This document shows positions 8,111 through 17,700 of a DNA stretch of 64,000 bases, in pieces. Position numbers and translations under genes: made by a program. Numbering within the stretch: the first letter of the stretch is position 1; each line of letters opens with the position of its first letter. The notes beneath the pieces are model-generated. The model ran no database searches, had not been told where the DNA came from, and saw nothing but the letters and a program-made list of their open reading frames with translations. Location: the NCBI RefSeq assembly GCF_000725485.1, contig NZ_JOAG01000030.1, positions 157,309 through 221,308 of the forward strand, written 5' to 3'. The stretch comes from Nonomuraea candida (GTDB lineage: Bacteria; Actinomycetota; Actinomycetes; Streptosporangiales; Streptosporangiaceae).

Positions 8111-9682
8111 CTAGTTCGGGATGGCGCTGCCCGCGCAGCCGCGGTCGATGCGGCCGGTGGTGAAGTATCCGACCACGTCGGCGGCGCATTCCGGCACGCG
8201 GGTGACGGAGCCGTGGACGTCGTCGGTGACGGTGTAGACGGTGCCGCCGATGGCGCGCCGGGTCTGCAGCGTCCACTCGTACGCCGACATGTACTCATGC
8301 AGGTGCCCGGACAGCACCAGCGAGCCCTTGCCGCGTTTGACCGGGCTTTCCTGTACGGGAAGCGGCCAGCCGGGGCATTCCACTCCCAGCCCCCAGGCCC
8401 GGCCGGTCACCGGGTAGCGCCTGACCCGCTCCTGGTAGGCGTTCCAGGCGGCGGCGAAGGTGGGCCGGCTGGCGTCCTCGTTGCATTTGACCGCGCGGTT
8501 CATGGTCAGGTTCAGCGTCTCGGGCAGGCCGGGCACGGGTGCTCCCCTGGGCGGGCCGAAGAGCTCCTTGACGGTGGGCGGGGCGGTGGCGCCGGTCGCG
8601 TCGCGCAGCTCGGCCAGGGCCTTGCCGGCCCGCGCCCATTCGGTGGAGTTGCGGCGGGCCAGATCGGCCACGGCCGCGCCGTCGATGGGCCGCTGCAGGT
8701 CGGTGAACGTCTTCGGCGTCTTGTCGTGGTCGCGCACCAGCTTCAGCACCGCGTCGCGGACCTGCCGTGCGGTGGATCCCAGGCCGTGGATCTCGTCCTT
8801 GCGCGCCAGCCAGGCCGCCATCCGGGCGAAGTTGCGCTCGGCGGCGCCGGCGCTGCCGGCGAGGTGGTCGTCCTGGCGGGTCCACGGCGGTGCCGTGCTG
8901 TCGAGGAAGACCCGGCCGGTGCTGCGGGGGTGGTTGCCGCGGTAGAGCATGCCGAGATGGGTGCCCCAGGACACGCCGAGCAGGTTGAGCCGGCGCTCGC
9001 CGAGCGCGGCCCTGATCAGGTCGAGGTCGTCGGCGACGTTCTCGGTGGTGAGCGCGCCGAGGAAGGCGGGGTTGGAACGCCCGCAGGCGTCGTTGGCGGC
9101 CGACTGGGCGTCGTAGATCGTGCGGGCCGTCTCCTCGGTGAGCGGGCCGGGCCCGGGCCGGGGGCCTTGCGCGGGCGGGCAGGCGACCTTGGTGCTGGCG
9201 CCCACCCCTCGGGGGTCGAAGCCGATGAGGTCGTAGCGCTCGTTGAGCTTGGCGATCTCCTCGTTCCTGAGCCTGATCCGCAGGACGGGATCGAGGTATC
9301 CGCTGTTGCCGGGCCCGCCGGGCAGGATCACGGTGGCGCCGAGCCGCCGCTTGGGGTTGGCGGCGGCGAGGCGGGTGACCGCGATGTCGATTTTCAGCCC
9401 GTCGGAGCGGTCGTGGTCCAGCGGGACGCTGACCGTCCCGCACTGCAGGCGCTTCATCTCGGCGCGGAAGGCCGGTAGTTGCTCCTGGGTCACGCCCATG
9501 GCCCGGACCACCTCGTCGGCGTAGGCGGGGCAGGGCTTCCACGCCACGGTCGGAGCCGGCCGGTCAACGGTGGCCGCCGCAGGGGCCGGCTGCGCCGCCG
9601 GCACCGCCGTTCCCACAAGCGTCAGGCACGCGAGGGCAGTGAGCCGGCGCAGCGGTTTCACGGAGAAAGTCATGACCGCCAT
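8111..9682 (-). CDS. Secreted S33 alpha/beta hydrolase (tripeptidyl aminopeptidase-like)
   Basis: The 523-residue protein has an N-terminal signal peptide, then ATVILPGGPGNSG (oxyanion loop), DLIGFDPRGVGAS and the nucleophile elbow LLGVSWGTHLG (Ser about 238), all typical of Streptomyces Tap/SlpD hydrolases. A TAP-like C-terminal domain follows, with a candidate His in DVHGSVT. The usual acid motif (G-x-x-DPATP) reads GHLHEYMSAYE, so the catalytic Asp is not obvious. It likely acts outside the cell on peptides or esters. Confidence 0.83.
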   Translation of the reverse strand: MAVMTFSVKPLRRLTALACLTLVGTAVPAAQPAPAAATVDRPAPTVAWKPCPAYADEVVRAMGVTQEQLPAFRAEMKRLQCGTVSVPLDHDRSDGLKIDIAVTRLAAANPKRRLGATVILPGGPGNSGYLDPVLRIRLRNEEIAKLNERYDLIGFDPRGVGASTKVACPPAQGPRPGPGPLTEETARTIYDAQSAANDACGRSNPAFLGALTTENVADDLDLIRAALGERRLNLLGVSWGTHLGMLYRGNHPRSTGRVFLDSTAPPWTRQDDHLAGSAGAAERNFARMAAWLARKDEIHGLGSTARQVRDAVLKLVRDHDKTPKTFTDLQRPIDGAAVADLARRNSTEWARAGKALAELRDATGATAPPTVKELFGPPRGAPVPGLPETLNLTMNRAVKCNEDASRPTFAAAWNAYQERVRRYPVTGRAWGLGVECPGWPLPVQESPVKRGKGSLVLSGHLHEYMSAYEWTLQTRRAIGGTVYTVTDDVHGSVTRVPECAADVVGYFTTGRIDRGCAGSAIPN

Positions 9683-9833
9683 CGCTACACCAGCGCTTGT
9701 TTCCTCGTGGTTTCTGCGAGGCGCGAAGCGTGGGCGGAAACAGGCAGGAAACGCCCTCTGGTCTAGGTATGAGCCCGACCATCGCGGCCGGCGCCACCGC
9801 TGGACCGCGATATTCGACGGAAGGAACTCTCTC

Positions 9834-11009
9834 GTGAATCGTGCGACAGCGGCCGGCCTCGCCGGACTGGCCTGCGCCATGCTGACGCTGAGCACTCTGC
9901 CCGCCGCGGCCGACCCCGCGGCGGGCCGGCCCCGGCTGGGCGACGTGCAGAAGGCGCTGGCGGCCCTGGCCAAGTCTCCGCAGGTGGTGGGCGCCATCGG
10001 CGAGGTCTACGTCGACGGCGAGCGTGTCGGCAAGGGCTCGGCCGGCACCCGCCTGCTGAACGGCAAGGGCGGCAGGATCCCGACCGGCTCGCGCTTCCGG
10101 GTCGGCTCCCAGACCAAGCAGATGACCGGCGTCGTGGTGCTGCAGCTGGTCAAGGAGGGCAAGCTCAAGCTCGACGACAAGCTCGGCGACCTGCTCCCGG
10201 AGGTGGCCGAGAAGGACCTGGTGGAACGGGCCGGCGAGATCACCTTGCAGCAGCTCGTCCAGCACACCTCCGGCATCCCCAACTTCTTCGACGACAAGCT
10301 GGTCGACACCTTCGACTTCACCACCCACTACCCGCCGATGGAGCTGGTGAAGAAGTCACGCACCCTCCCCCGGGCCCAGGAGCCGGGAGAGAGGTTCTCC
10401 TACTCCAACACCAACTACATGCTGCTGGGCCTGATCATCGAGAAGTACACCGAGCACACCCTGGCCGCCGAGTTCGAGCGGCGCGTCTTCGACCCCGTCG
10501 GCATGGACGACTCCTACCTGCCCACCACGTTCCCCGGCGGCATCAAGGGCCCGCACGGCCACGGCTACTTCCCCGACAGCACGGGCAAGCCGCGCGATGT
10601 GGACCGGCTCAACATGAGCTACGGCTACGCCGCCGGCGGGGTCATCTCCACGGCGCACGACATCAGCGCCTTCCAGCGGGCCTTCGCCCAGAACCGGCTG
10701 CTGCCCGAAGAGCTGAAGAAGGTGCTCATGGGACCGCCCAGAAGCGCGCCCCAGCCGCCGGGGCAACCGTCGGGGCAGCCGTCCGAGGGCGGGAGCGGCC
10801 AGCAGCAGCCTGCGCTGCCGTGCGGCGGCAAGCCGTTGGTCATGCCGCTCAAGGGCAGCGCGCCCGGCTTCAACGCGGTCACCTTCACCACGCCCGACGG
10901 CCGGATGCAGTTCGCCGTGTCGGCCACCCTGGCCGTCTCCAACCTCGACGAATCGGTGCATCCGCTCCTGGTCAAGGCAGCCGAAGCGGTCTTCTGCCCG
11001 CAGAAGTGA
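9834..11009 (+). CDS. Secreted serine hydrolase (class C beta-lactamase / DD-peptidase-like)
   Basis: The 391-residue product starts at GTG 9834 with AAGGAA upstream and has a signal peptide ending near AAA-DP. It carries SQTK (residues 92-95, SxxK nucleophile) and YSNTNY (YxN motif), with QHTSGIPNFF typical of the beta-lactamase/D-alanyl-D-alanine carboxypeptidase family. A Pro/Gly/Gln-rich insert (PPGQPSGQPSEGG) precedes the last 60 residues. It probably hydrolyses peptidoglycan peptides or D-peptides. It lies divergent from the S33 hydrolase. Confidence 0.85.
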   Translation: MNRATAAGLAGLACAMLTLSTLPAAADPAAGRPRLGDVQKALAALAKSPQVVGAIGEVYVDGERVGKGSAGTRLLNGKGGRIPTGSRFRVGSQTKQMTGVVVLQLVKEGKLKLDDKLGDLLPEVAEKDLVERAGEITLQQLVQHTSGIPNFFDDKLVDTFDFTTHYPPMELVKKSRTLPRAQEPGERFSYSNTNYMLLGLIIEKYTEHTLAAEFERRVFDPVGMDDSYLPTTFPGGIKGPHGHGYFPDSTGKPRDVDRLNMSYGYAAGGVISTAHDISAFQRAFAQNRLLPEELKKVLMGPPRSAPQPPGQPSGQPSEGGSGQQQPALPCGGKPLVMPLKGSAPGFNAVTFTTPDGRMQFAVSATLAVSNLDESVHPLLVKAAEAVFCPQK

Positions 11010-11121
11010 CAACAAGCCTGAAGCACGGACAACAGCCCCGAATGGACCGATAACAAAGAGGAAACAGCGATTCCGGCACGCTCTAGCCCTTGACGAATCC
11101 TTCGACGAAAGGGCGGACCGA

Positions 11122-12546
11122 GTGACGGAAGTCAGCAGGAGAGCCGTGCTGACCGCCGGTGCGGCGGCGCTCGCCGCACCGGCGGTCACGGCGAGCGCCG
11201 CGGCCGCGCGGGAACGACCCTTCCGCGCCGCGGCGGGCATCGGACGGCCGGCACGGCCGAACGTGCTGTTCATCTTCGCCGATGACCTGGGATGGGCCGA
11301 TCTGAGCTGCTACGGCTCGCCGGACATCCGCACACCCCACCTGGACGCGCTGGCCGCGGACGGGGTGCGCTTCACCCACGGCTACGCGGCCGCGGCGGTG
11401 TGCTCACCCACCCGGTTCGCGCTCTACACCGGCCGCTATCCCGGCCGGTTGCCCGGCGGGCTGAGGGAGCCGATCAACCAGCCCGCCGAGCGGGACGGCA
11501 TCCCTCCCGGGCATCCCACGCTGGCCTCGCTGCTCAGGCAGGCCGGTTACGGCACCGCCATGTTCGGCAAATGGCATTGCGGCTTCCTGCCCTGGTTCAG
11601 CCCGATCAAGTCCGGCTGGGACACCTTCTTCGGCAACCTCGGAGGCGCCATCGACTACTACTCCAAAGTCAGCGGCAGAGGCGAGGTGGACCTGTACGCG
11701 GGCGAGGTCCCGGCGCAATCGCTGGACTACTACACCGACACCGTGGCCGCGCACGCGGCGGCGTACATCAGCGCACATCGCGAGCGGCCCTGGCTGCTCA
11801 ACCTCAACTTCACCGCGCCGCACTGGCCCTGGGAGGCGCCCGGCGACCAGGACGTCAGCAAGGACCTCACCGCCCGCGTCAAGGCCGGGGAGCGGGGAGC
11901 GCTCCAGCACGCCGACGGCGGCTCGCTGGGCACCTACCGCAGAATGGTCGAGGCCATGGACGCCGGCGTCGGCCGCGTGCTGAAGGCCCTGACCGACAGC
12001 GGGCAGCGCGACAACACCCTCGTCGTCTTCTCCAGTGACAACGGCGGCGAGCGCTGGTCCTACCAGTGGCCGCTGAGCGGGTCCAAGGGCCGGCTCAACG
12101 AGGGCGGCATCCGGGTGCCCACCATCGCGCGCTGGCCCGCCGCCCTCCACGGCCGCCAGGTCAGCGACGTCCCCGTCATCACCCAGGACTGGACCGCGAC
12201 CATCCTGGACGCGGCGGGCGTGCAACCCGCCGACAGCCACCCGCTGGACGGGCACAGCCTCCTGCCCTACCTCCTGGACGGGGCCCAGGCGCCGGACAAC
12301 GTCCTGTTCTGGCGCACCAGCCGGGCAGGAGCACTGCGCAGCGGCCGCTGGAAGTACCTGCGCGCCGACGACGCCGAAACGCTGCACGACGTGCCGGCCG
12401 ACCCCCGCGAACAGGCCAACCTGGCCGAACACCACCCCGGCATCCTCGACCAGCTCCGCACGCGCTGGGAGCAGATCAACGCCGGCCTGCTTCCCTACCC
12501 CGCCACCCCGGCGGGGGCATCACTCCTCACCCCCGGGTCAGCATGA
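11122..12546 (+). CDS. Tat-exported type I sulfatase
   Basis: The 474-residue protein starts at GTG 11122. Its N-terminus SRRAVLTAGAAALAAP is a twin-arginine signal. The alkaline-phosphatase-fold core begins NVLFIFADDLGWADLSCYG (metal-binding DD) and has CSPTR at residues 94-98, where Cys is converted to formylglycine. FGKWHCG and SSDNGGE are further active-site motifs. It would remove sulfate esters from external polymers or small molecules. The formylglycine-generating enzyme is not in the window. Confidence 0.93.
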   Translation: MTEVSRRAVLTAGAAALAAPAVTASAAAARERPFRAAAGIGRPARPNVLFIFADDLGWADLSCYGSPDIRTPHLDALAADGVRFTHGYAAAAVCSPTRFALYTGRYPGRLPGGLREPINQPAERDGIPPGHPTLASLLRQAGYGTAMFGKWHCGFLPWFSPIKSGWDTFFGNLGGAIDYYSKVSGRGEVDLYAGEVPAQSLDYYTDTVAAHAAAYISAHRERPWLLNLNFTAPHWPWEAPGDQDVSKDLTARVKAGERGALQHADGGSLGTYRRMVEAMDAGVGRVLKALTDSGQRDNTLVVFSSDNGGERWSYQWPLSGSKGRLNEGGIRVPTIARWPAALHGRQVSDVPVITQDWTATILDAAGVQPADSHPLDGHSLLPYLLDGAQAPDNVLFWRTSRAGALRSGRWKYLRADDAETLHDVPADPREQANLAEHHPGILDQLRTRWEQINAGLLPYPATPAGASLLTPGSA

Positions 12547-12554
12547 TGTCCGGC

Positions 12555-12579
12555 AATTGGTCCGCTAGATGGACCAATT
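12555..12579. promoter_or_regulatory. 25-bp operator-like inverted repeat
   Basis: Perfect 9-bp arms AATTGGTCC/GGACCAATT flank GCTAGAT, 52 bases upstream of the cupin start. The TGGTC...GACCA core recalls GntR-family sites. No regulator gene is adjacent. Confidence 0.6.
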
Positions 12580-12630
12580 CTCCCGGATTGGCTCTGTCAT
12601 GGGGCCACTCTGCAGGCAAGGATCGGAGGC

Positions 12631-12984
12631 ATGACCACACACCATGAAGCTTCGCGTCACCTTTCCGCGGTCTCGGTGGCAGAGGCCATCGCCGCGCTCC
12701 CGGGGCCCTTCCAGCAGCACAATCTGGCGGCGGTGAACGACACCACCGTTGTCCGCCTGGCCCGGCTGGAAGGCGAGTTCCCCTGGCATCACCACGATGA
12801 GGACGAGCTCTTCCTGTGCTGGGACGGCAGCTTCGAGATCCAGCTGGAGGGACATGACCCGGTGGTGCTGAACCCGGGTGAACTGTTCGTCGTCCCCAGG
12901 GGAACGCGGCACCGTCCCGTTGCCGACAAGACCGCCCATATCCTGCTCATCGAGCACCCGGACACCAAGCAGTACGGGAACTGA
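12631..12984 (+). CDS. Cupin domain protein
   Basis: The 117-residue single-domain cupin contains FPWHHHDEDELFLCWDGSFE (cupin motif 1: three His plus Glu as metal ligands) and LNPGELFVVPRGTRHRPVA (motif 2, last His). It probably binds Fe, Mn or Zn; the reaction is unknown. CGGAGG lies immediately upstream of the ATG. The palindrome at 12555-12579 suggests regulated expression. Confidence 0.87.
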   Translation: MTTHHEASRHLSAVSVAEAIAALPGPFQQHNLAAVNDTTVVRLARLEGEFPWHHHDEDELFLCWDGSFEIQLEGHDPVVLNPGELFVVPRGTRHRPVADKTAHILLIEHPDTKQYGN

Positions 12985-13249
12985 CGCTCAGAGGGGTCTT
13001 CGAACCTTAGAAGTGATCTCGGAGGAGCGCCCGAAGGGGCTTGGCCTGGAACTCCTATAGCTACGGCGAGCCGCAAGGTAGCGGTGAGCTGTCTTGCGGG
13101 TTCGTCGCGTAGTGGTTGCAAGTAGATCAAACCGGGGCGGAACGGCCCGGCTCCTCTTGATCGTGATCTCTGTCCGTTCGGAGAGTTCCCGGCCTGGGGT
13201 CCACCACGATGCCCGGGGTGACGCGGCCGGCCTGACCGCACCGGAGGGC
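12985..13249. other. Non-coding region of unclear origin
   Basis: About 265 bp with no convincing open frame and several T/A-containing stretches unlike the flanks (13050-13160). It might be a degraded insertion, but no transposase motif was seen. Confidence 0.35.
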
Positions 13250-13735
13250 TCAGGCCGGCGGCGGTCCGGCCTCCTCGCTCTCCAGCCGCCGCTTGGACCC
13301 CCGCACCTCGTTGCGGACGTCGGCGGGCAGCCGGCGGCGCAGGGCCGGCTCCAGCAGCCAGCGCAGGAACGGGGCGAAGTCGATGGAGATCGTGCGCCGC
13401 ACCCGGGAGAGGCCGTCCGCGACGGCCTCCGCCTCGAAGGAGGCGCTGAAGCGGGACAGCAGGTGGTTGAGCCGGTTGCGGGGCAGGGGCGCGTAGCGGA
13501 CGTCGACGCGCCGGCCGGGGGTCAGGCGCATCTGGGAGACGAGCTTGGGCGCGGGGCCCGGGATGCCCGGCAGCCGGGGGCGGAACCTGAACTCCACGAC
13601 GTCGCCGGCGCGACGCACCCAGTCGATCGGGCCGATCTTGTCGTCGATCTCCGCGTAGCGCTCGGCGTCCATCACGAAGTCCAGGTATTCCTGCGGGGTG
13701 CAGCGGATGGTCTCTTCCACGATCACTTGAACCAT
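13250..13735 (-). CDS. SRPBCC (START/polyketide-cyclase-like) family protein
   Basis: The 161-residue protein begins MVQVIVEETIRCTPQEYLDFV with MDAERYAEIDDKIGPIDW, typical of SRPBCC ligand-binding folds. PGRRVDVRYAPLPRNRLNH and VRRTISIDFAPFLRWLLEP follow. It probably binds a hydrophobic ligand; no catalysis can be inferred. It is divergent from the TetR at 13758, only 22 bp away, with a palindrome in the gap, so that TetR is its likely repressor. Confidence 0.75.
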   Translation of the reverse strand: MVQVIVEETIRCTPQEYLDFVMDAERYAEIDDKIGPIDWVRRAGDVVEFRFRPRLPGIPGPAPKLVSQMRLTPGRRVDVRYAPLPRNRLNHLLSRFSASFEAEAVADGLSRVRRTISIDFAPFLRWLLEPALRRRLPADVRNEVRGSKRRLESEEAGPPPA

Positions 13736-13739
13736 AGAA

Positions 13740-13753
13740 AGAGAGTACTCTCT
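13740..13753. promoter_or_regulatory. Perfect 14-bp palindrome between SRPBCC and TetR genes
   Basis: AGAGAGTACTCTCT occupies most of the 22-bp gap between the two divergent start codons. A TetR bound here would block both genes. Confidence 0.65.
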
Positions 13754-13757
13754 CACT

Positions 13758-14369
13758 ATGGCGAGAACGACCCCGGGCGTGACCCGGGAACGCATCCTGG
13801 ACGAGGCCATCCGGCTGTTCGCGCGGGACGGCTACGACGCGACCTCGGTGACCGACATCCAGCGCGCCTGCGGCCTGGCCGGCGGCTCGGGAGCGCTCTA
13901 CAAGCACTTCCCCTCCAAGAAGGCCCTGCTGGAGGCGGCCGTGCGGCGCAACCTGGACACCATGGCGCGCCGGAGGGCGGAGGTGGTGGAGCACGTCCCT
14001 GACGACCCCCGCCAGGCGCTGCGCCTGATGGCGGACGCGGTGTGGAACGTGATCGACGGCGACCGGGACCTGGTGCGCATCATGCTGCGCGAGTTCACCG
14101 CGTTCCCGGAGATCTTCGAGCCGATGTGGCAGGGCGTGCTGGCCACCCTCTACCGCGAGTGCACCGTCTGGATCGAGGCCCAGCGGGCGGCGGGCGTGGC
14201 CGAGGCGGCCGACCCGGAGGCCACGGCCGCCGTGCTCATCTCGTCGCTGACCTACTTCCCGCTGCTGCGCATTCTCATCGGCCACACGCCGGGCGACCTG
14301 GACCGGGAGACGTTCCTGACGGCGTGGGCCGGCCACGCGGCCCGCACGCTCGCCCTGCCGGACGAATGA
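13758..14369 (+). CDS. TetR family transcriptional regulator
   Basis: The 203-residue protein has the TetR DNA-binding domain (TRERILDEAIRLFARDGYDA, GGSGALYKHFPSKKALLEA) followed by an all-helical ligand domain. The start ATG is 22 bp from the divergent SRPBCC gene. Autorepression and repression of that neighbour through the 14-bp palindrome are likely. Confidence 0.93.
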   Translation: MARTTPGVTRERILDEAIRLFARDGYDATSVTDIQRACGLAGGSGALYKHFPSKKALLEAAVRRNLDTMARRRAEVVEHVPDDPRQALRLMADAVWNVIDGDRDLVRIMLREFTAFPEIFEPMWQGVLATLYRECTVWIEAQRAAGVAEAADPEATAAVLISSLTYFPLLRILIGHTPGDLDRETFLTAWAGHAARTLALPDE

Positions 14370-14515
14370 CGGTAGCGGAGCAGGCCGACGGCGGTGCGCC
14401 CGTACAGCTCCGCCCGCTCCCCGGGAGGGGGCCGTCGAGGAGGTCGCAGAGGGCGGTGAGCGCCTGGCGCGGGCTGGCCGCCCAGTGCTCCAGCGGTCCG
14501 TCGAAGATCCGCTTC
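14345..14515 (-). pseudogene. Frameshifted 3' remnant, amidohydrolase-like
   Basis: Just downstream of an in-frame TAG, one frame reads KRIFDGPLEHWAASPRQALT and continues ALCDLLDGPLPG. The next frame then continues ERAELYGRTAVGLLRYRHSSG. Together they look like the C-terminus of an amidohydrolase-type protein, interrupted by a one-base shift near 14418. The remainder of the 350-bp gap up to the kinase gene shows nothing recognisable. The family call is tentative. Confidence 0.4.
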
Positions 14516-14721
14516 TACGCCGACGACCCCGCCGTGCGGCCGCATCGGCTCGATTTCAGCGCCAGGTCGCCGAGGTCGAACGGGGAACGGGTCTGGAGTT
14601 CAACCGGCTCCCGGCCGCGAGTGATGATCGGTTCGTACCGCTCCTGGCTGACGTGACCGATCATGGTCGGCATGGCTTTCGCGTTTCCCGAACGATCATC
14701 GAACCGGGATGAGACACCCTC

Positions 14722-17700
14722 TCAGGGGCAGCTCTCGCGGTACGGAAGGCCCGGGACATAGACCTTCCACTCCGCGGGGGTGAGGGAGCCACCCGCCCGC
14801 CGGCAGATCGCCCGGATGACGCCGGCGGGCTCGACGACGTACGTGCGCACCACCCCGTTCAGGTCAAGGGTGACGACCCCGGCCCCGTCGGCCGTGAAGG
14901 CGATCGACTGGAGCTGCCCCGTTTCCGGGTTCTGCCCGCCTCCGGTGTCGCGCAGCGTGCCGAGGCCCGTTCCGGTGACAGGATCGAACAACCGCACCCT
15001 GCCGTCCGGCGCCGCGACCGCGACGATGTCGTCACGCGGAGAGTAGGCGGCGATCGACGACTCGCCCGACTCGTCGCGGACGACCGGGCCGAGGCGGTTG
15101 CGGGCGGTGTCCCACAGCGTCAGGCGGCCCCGGGAATCCAGGACGACCACGCCGTCGCCGTCGCGGAGGAAGAAGATCCGGACGCCGGCGGTGCTCCTTC
15201 CGCCGGTGCCGAAGGGCTCGGTCACCGACCGGCCGGTGGCGGCGTCGAGCAGGCGCTGGCCGGCCCCGGCGACGGCCAGCCGCTCGCCGTCGGGAGAGAA
15301 GGCCACGTCGTTCGTCTCGGGAAGTGGCACGCTCCAGAGCTTCCGCTTCGCCTTCCAGTCCCATACCTGGGCGGTGTACGTGAGCTTGCCGCGCCCGTCG
15401 TCCGGGCTGCGCAGGACGAGCGCGAGGCGGGCGCCGTCAGGGCTGAAGCTCGCCACGTGGGGCTCCAGACCGCCCGGATCGGGGGCGATCCCGCCCAGGA
15501 CGGCTCGCGAGGCGACGTCCACGATCCGCACGGCGCCCTGGTCCACCGCGGCCAGGAGCCTGCCGTCCTGGCTGAAGTACGCATCCTGCGCGGCAGGCAG
15601 CGCGCCCGTCGTCTTGCCGCTGCGGACGTCGCGCAGCCGGGTCCGATCGCCGGCCTGGATCGCCGCCATCCGCCCGTCCGGGCTCAGCCTGCCGAAATCG
15701 ATCGAGGCGGACACCGGGGTGACGGAGAGGTCGGAGACGTCGACGGAGAAGACGCGATCCTCGACGAGATAGCGGAAGGTCCGGCCGTCGAAGGCGCCCT
15801 GAGGCTGCTCGTCGTCAGCGTCCGTACTGCCCAGCAGCGGCACCGTCGTGAGAAGCTGGGCATCGGCCATCCGCCAGAACTGCACCTCCTCACCGGTGAT
15901 CGAGGCGAGCAGCTTCCCGTCGCCGCTGACCGTCACCGCCCCGCTGTTCCAGGTTCCTTGCGTGCCGGCGCCGTCCTTGACGCCGATGTCCACGACGGAT
16001 CCGTCCTTGACGTTGGTCAGGCGCACCGACGTCGTCCGCGGCGCCGCCAGCCACGTGCCGTCCGCGCTCGCCGCCGAGCGGGCGGTGGCGGGCCGCGTGC
16101 GCCCGCCCGTTCGCGGGTTCCACTGCTGCGCCTGGTCGGGCTGCCGGATCGTCACCGTCCGGTCGTCCACGTGAGCGATCTCCGCCCAGCCGTTGACGAG
16201 GTCGAGCGGGCGCGCGAAGGTCCAGGTCCCGACGGCCGTGCCGCTGGACAGGTCCCAGGCGCGGGCCCGCCTGTCGGTCAGGACGACGAGCGTACGGCCC
16301 GTGGGCGCCAGGGCCACCGCGATCACCTCGTCTCCGGACAGCCCCAGCCGCGTGATCCCGCCGATCCTCCTGCCGGTGCGCACGTCCCACACCTGGGCGC
16401 TGTCCCGGCTGACGCTGGCCAGGGTCCGCCCGTCGGCGCCGAGGGCTCGCACCGTGTCGCCGGCGGTCACCCGATCCGCGAACACCGCCGACTCGCGCTG
16501 GGCGAGTGCCGTCGTCAGCCCCGCCCTCGTGAGCGGCGTGTGGTCCAGGCTCCACGCCGCCACGCTCAACCGCATCGCGCGCATCGGATCCGTGATGCGT
16601 ACCTGCTGGGCGAGCCCGGCCAGCCGGGTCGCCTCCGACCTGCCCAGCGACGCGGTGATCTGCTCGGCCCGCCGATCGGCGGTCATGCCCTGCTGCACGG
16701 CCAGACCTCCGGCCACCAGGGAGATCACCAGCAACCCGCCGAGGCTCAGCGACACCAGGCGGGCGCGCTTGGCGCCGCGCCTGGCCAGCTCCGCGCTGGC
16801 CTGGAGGAAGGCCTGTTCCGCGGGGGCCAGCGTGATGTTGCGCCGCGCGTTCGCCGCCCACCGCAGGGCGTTGTCCAGGCTGCTGCCGCGGAACAGGTCA
16901 CCGTCGCGCCGCCCGGCCCCGTCCCACCGGCGCGCCGCCGCGAGGATCTCCCTGTGCACCGCCAGCCCGTCGCGGTTGCTGTCGATCCAGCGCCGGTACC
17001 TGGGCCAGGCGTGCGGCAGCGCCGGTCGGGCCAGCCACAGCTCCTCGCCGTCCTGGGTCAGCAGGTAGGCGAACACCTGGAGGATCTTCTTGATCGCCGC
17101 CGCCTCGTGCGGCGCTCTTCCCTGGAGGACCTCGGCCCGGGCCGCCCGCCACACGGTCAGGTTCCCGTGCTCGTCCACGGTGACCAGCCGCAGGAACACC
17201 TCGGCCGCCAGCTCCCGCTCGGCAGGCTCGAGCATCGCGTACGCCTGCTCCGCCAGCGCGCCCAACGCGGGATCGTCGGCCGGCACGGCGATCCGCAGGG
17301 CCTCGCGGCCACCCTCGGCGAGCAGCCCCGCGGTGTCCAGCCGCCCGCCGCCACTGACCAGGGCGAGCAGCAGCTCACGAGAGGTCGGGCGGTCGAGCGG
17401 ATCCTTGGCCAGGGCGGCGGCCGCCAGCGGCCGCAGCGACGACGGCAGCACGCCGAGATCCGGGCTGGCGGACAGCACGCGGTGCATGACCCCGCCCAGG
17501 CTCTCGGCCTGGAACGGGTCTTCCCCGGTCGCCGCGAACACCACGATGCCACCCCAGGCGAACACGTCGGCCGGCGCTCCCGCCCGCTGCCCGGTGAACA
17601 CCTCGGGCGCCATGTACGTCGGGGTGCCGGTCACCAGCCCCGTCGCGGTCAGCGACATCTCGGCGGTCCTGGCGATGCCGAAGTCGATGACGCGCGGCCC

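Noticed and set aside
9834..12546. DD-peptidase-like and sulfatase genes as a two-gene operon with shared function
   Set aside because: They are 112 bp apart with no functional link between the families; co-transcription cannot be shown from sequence.
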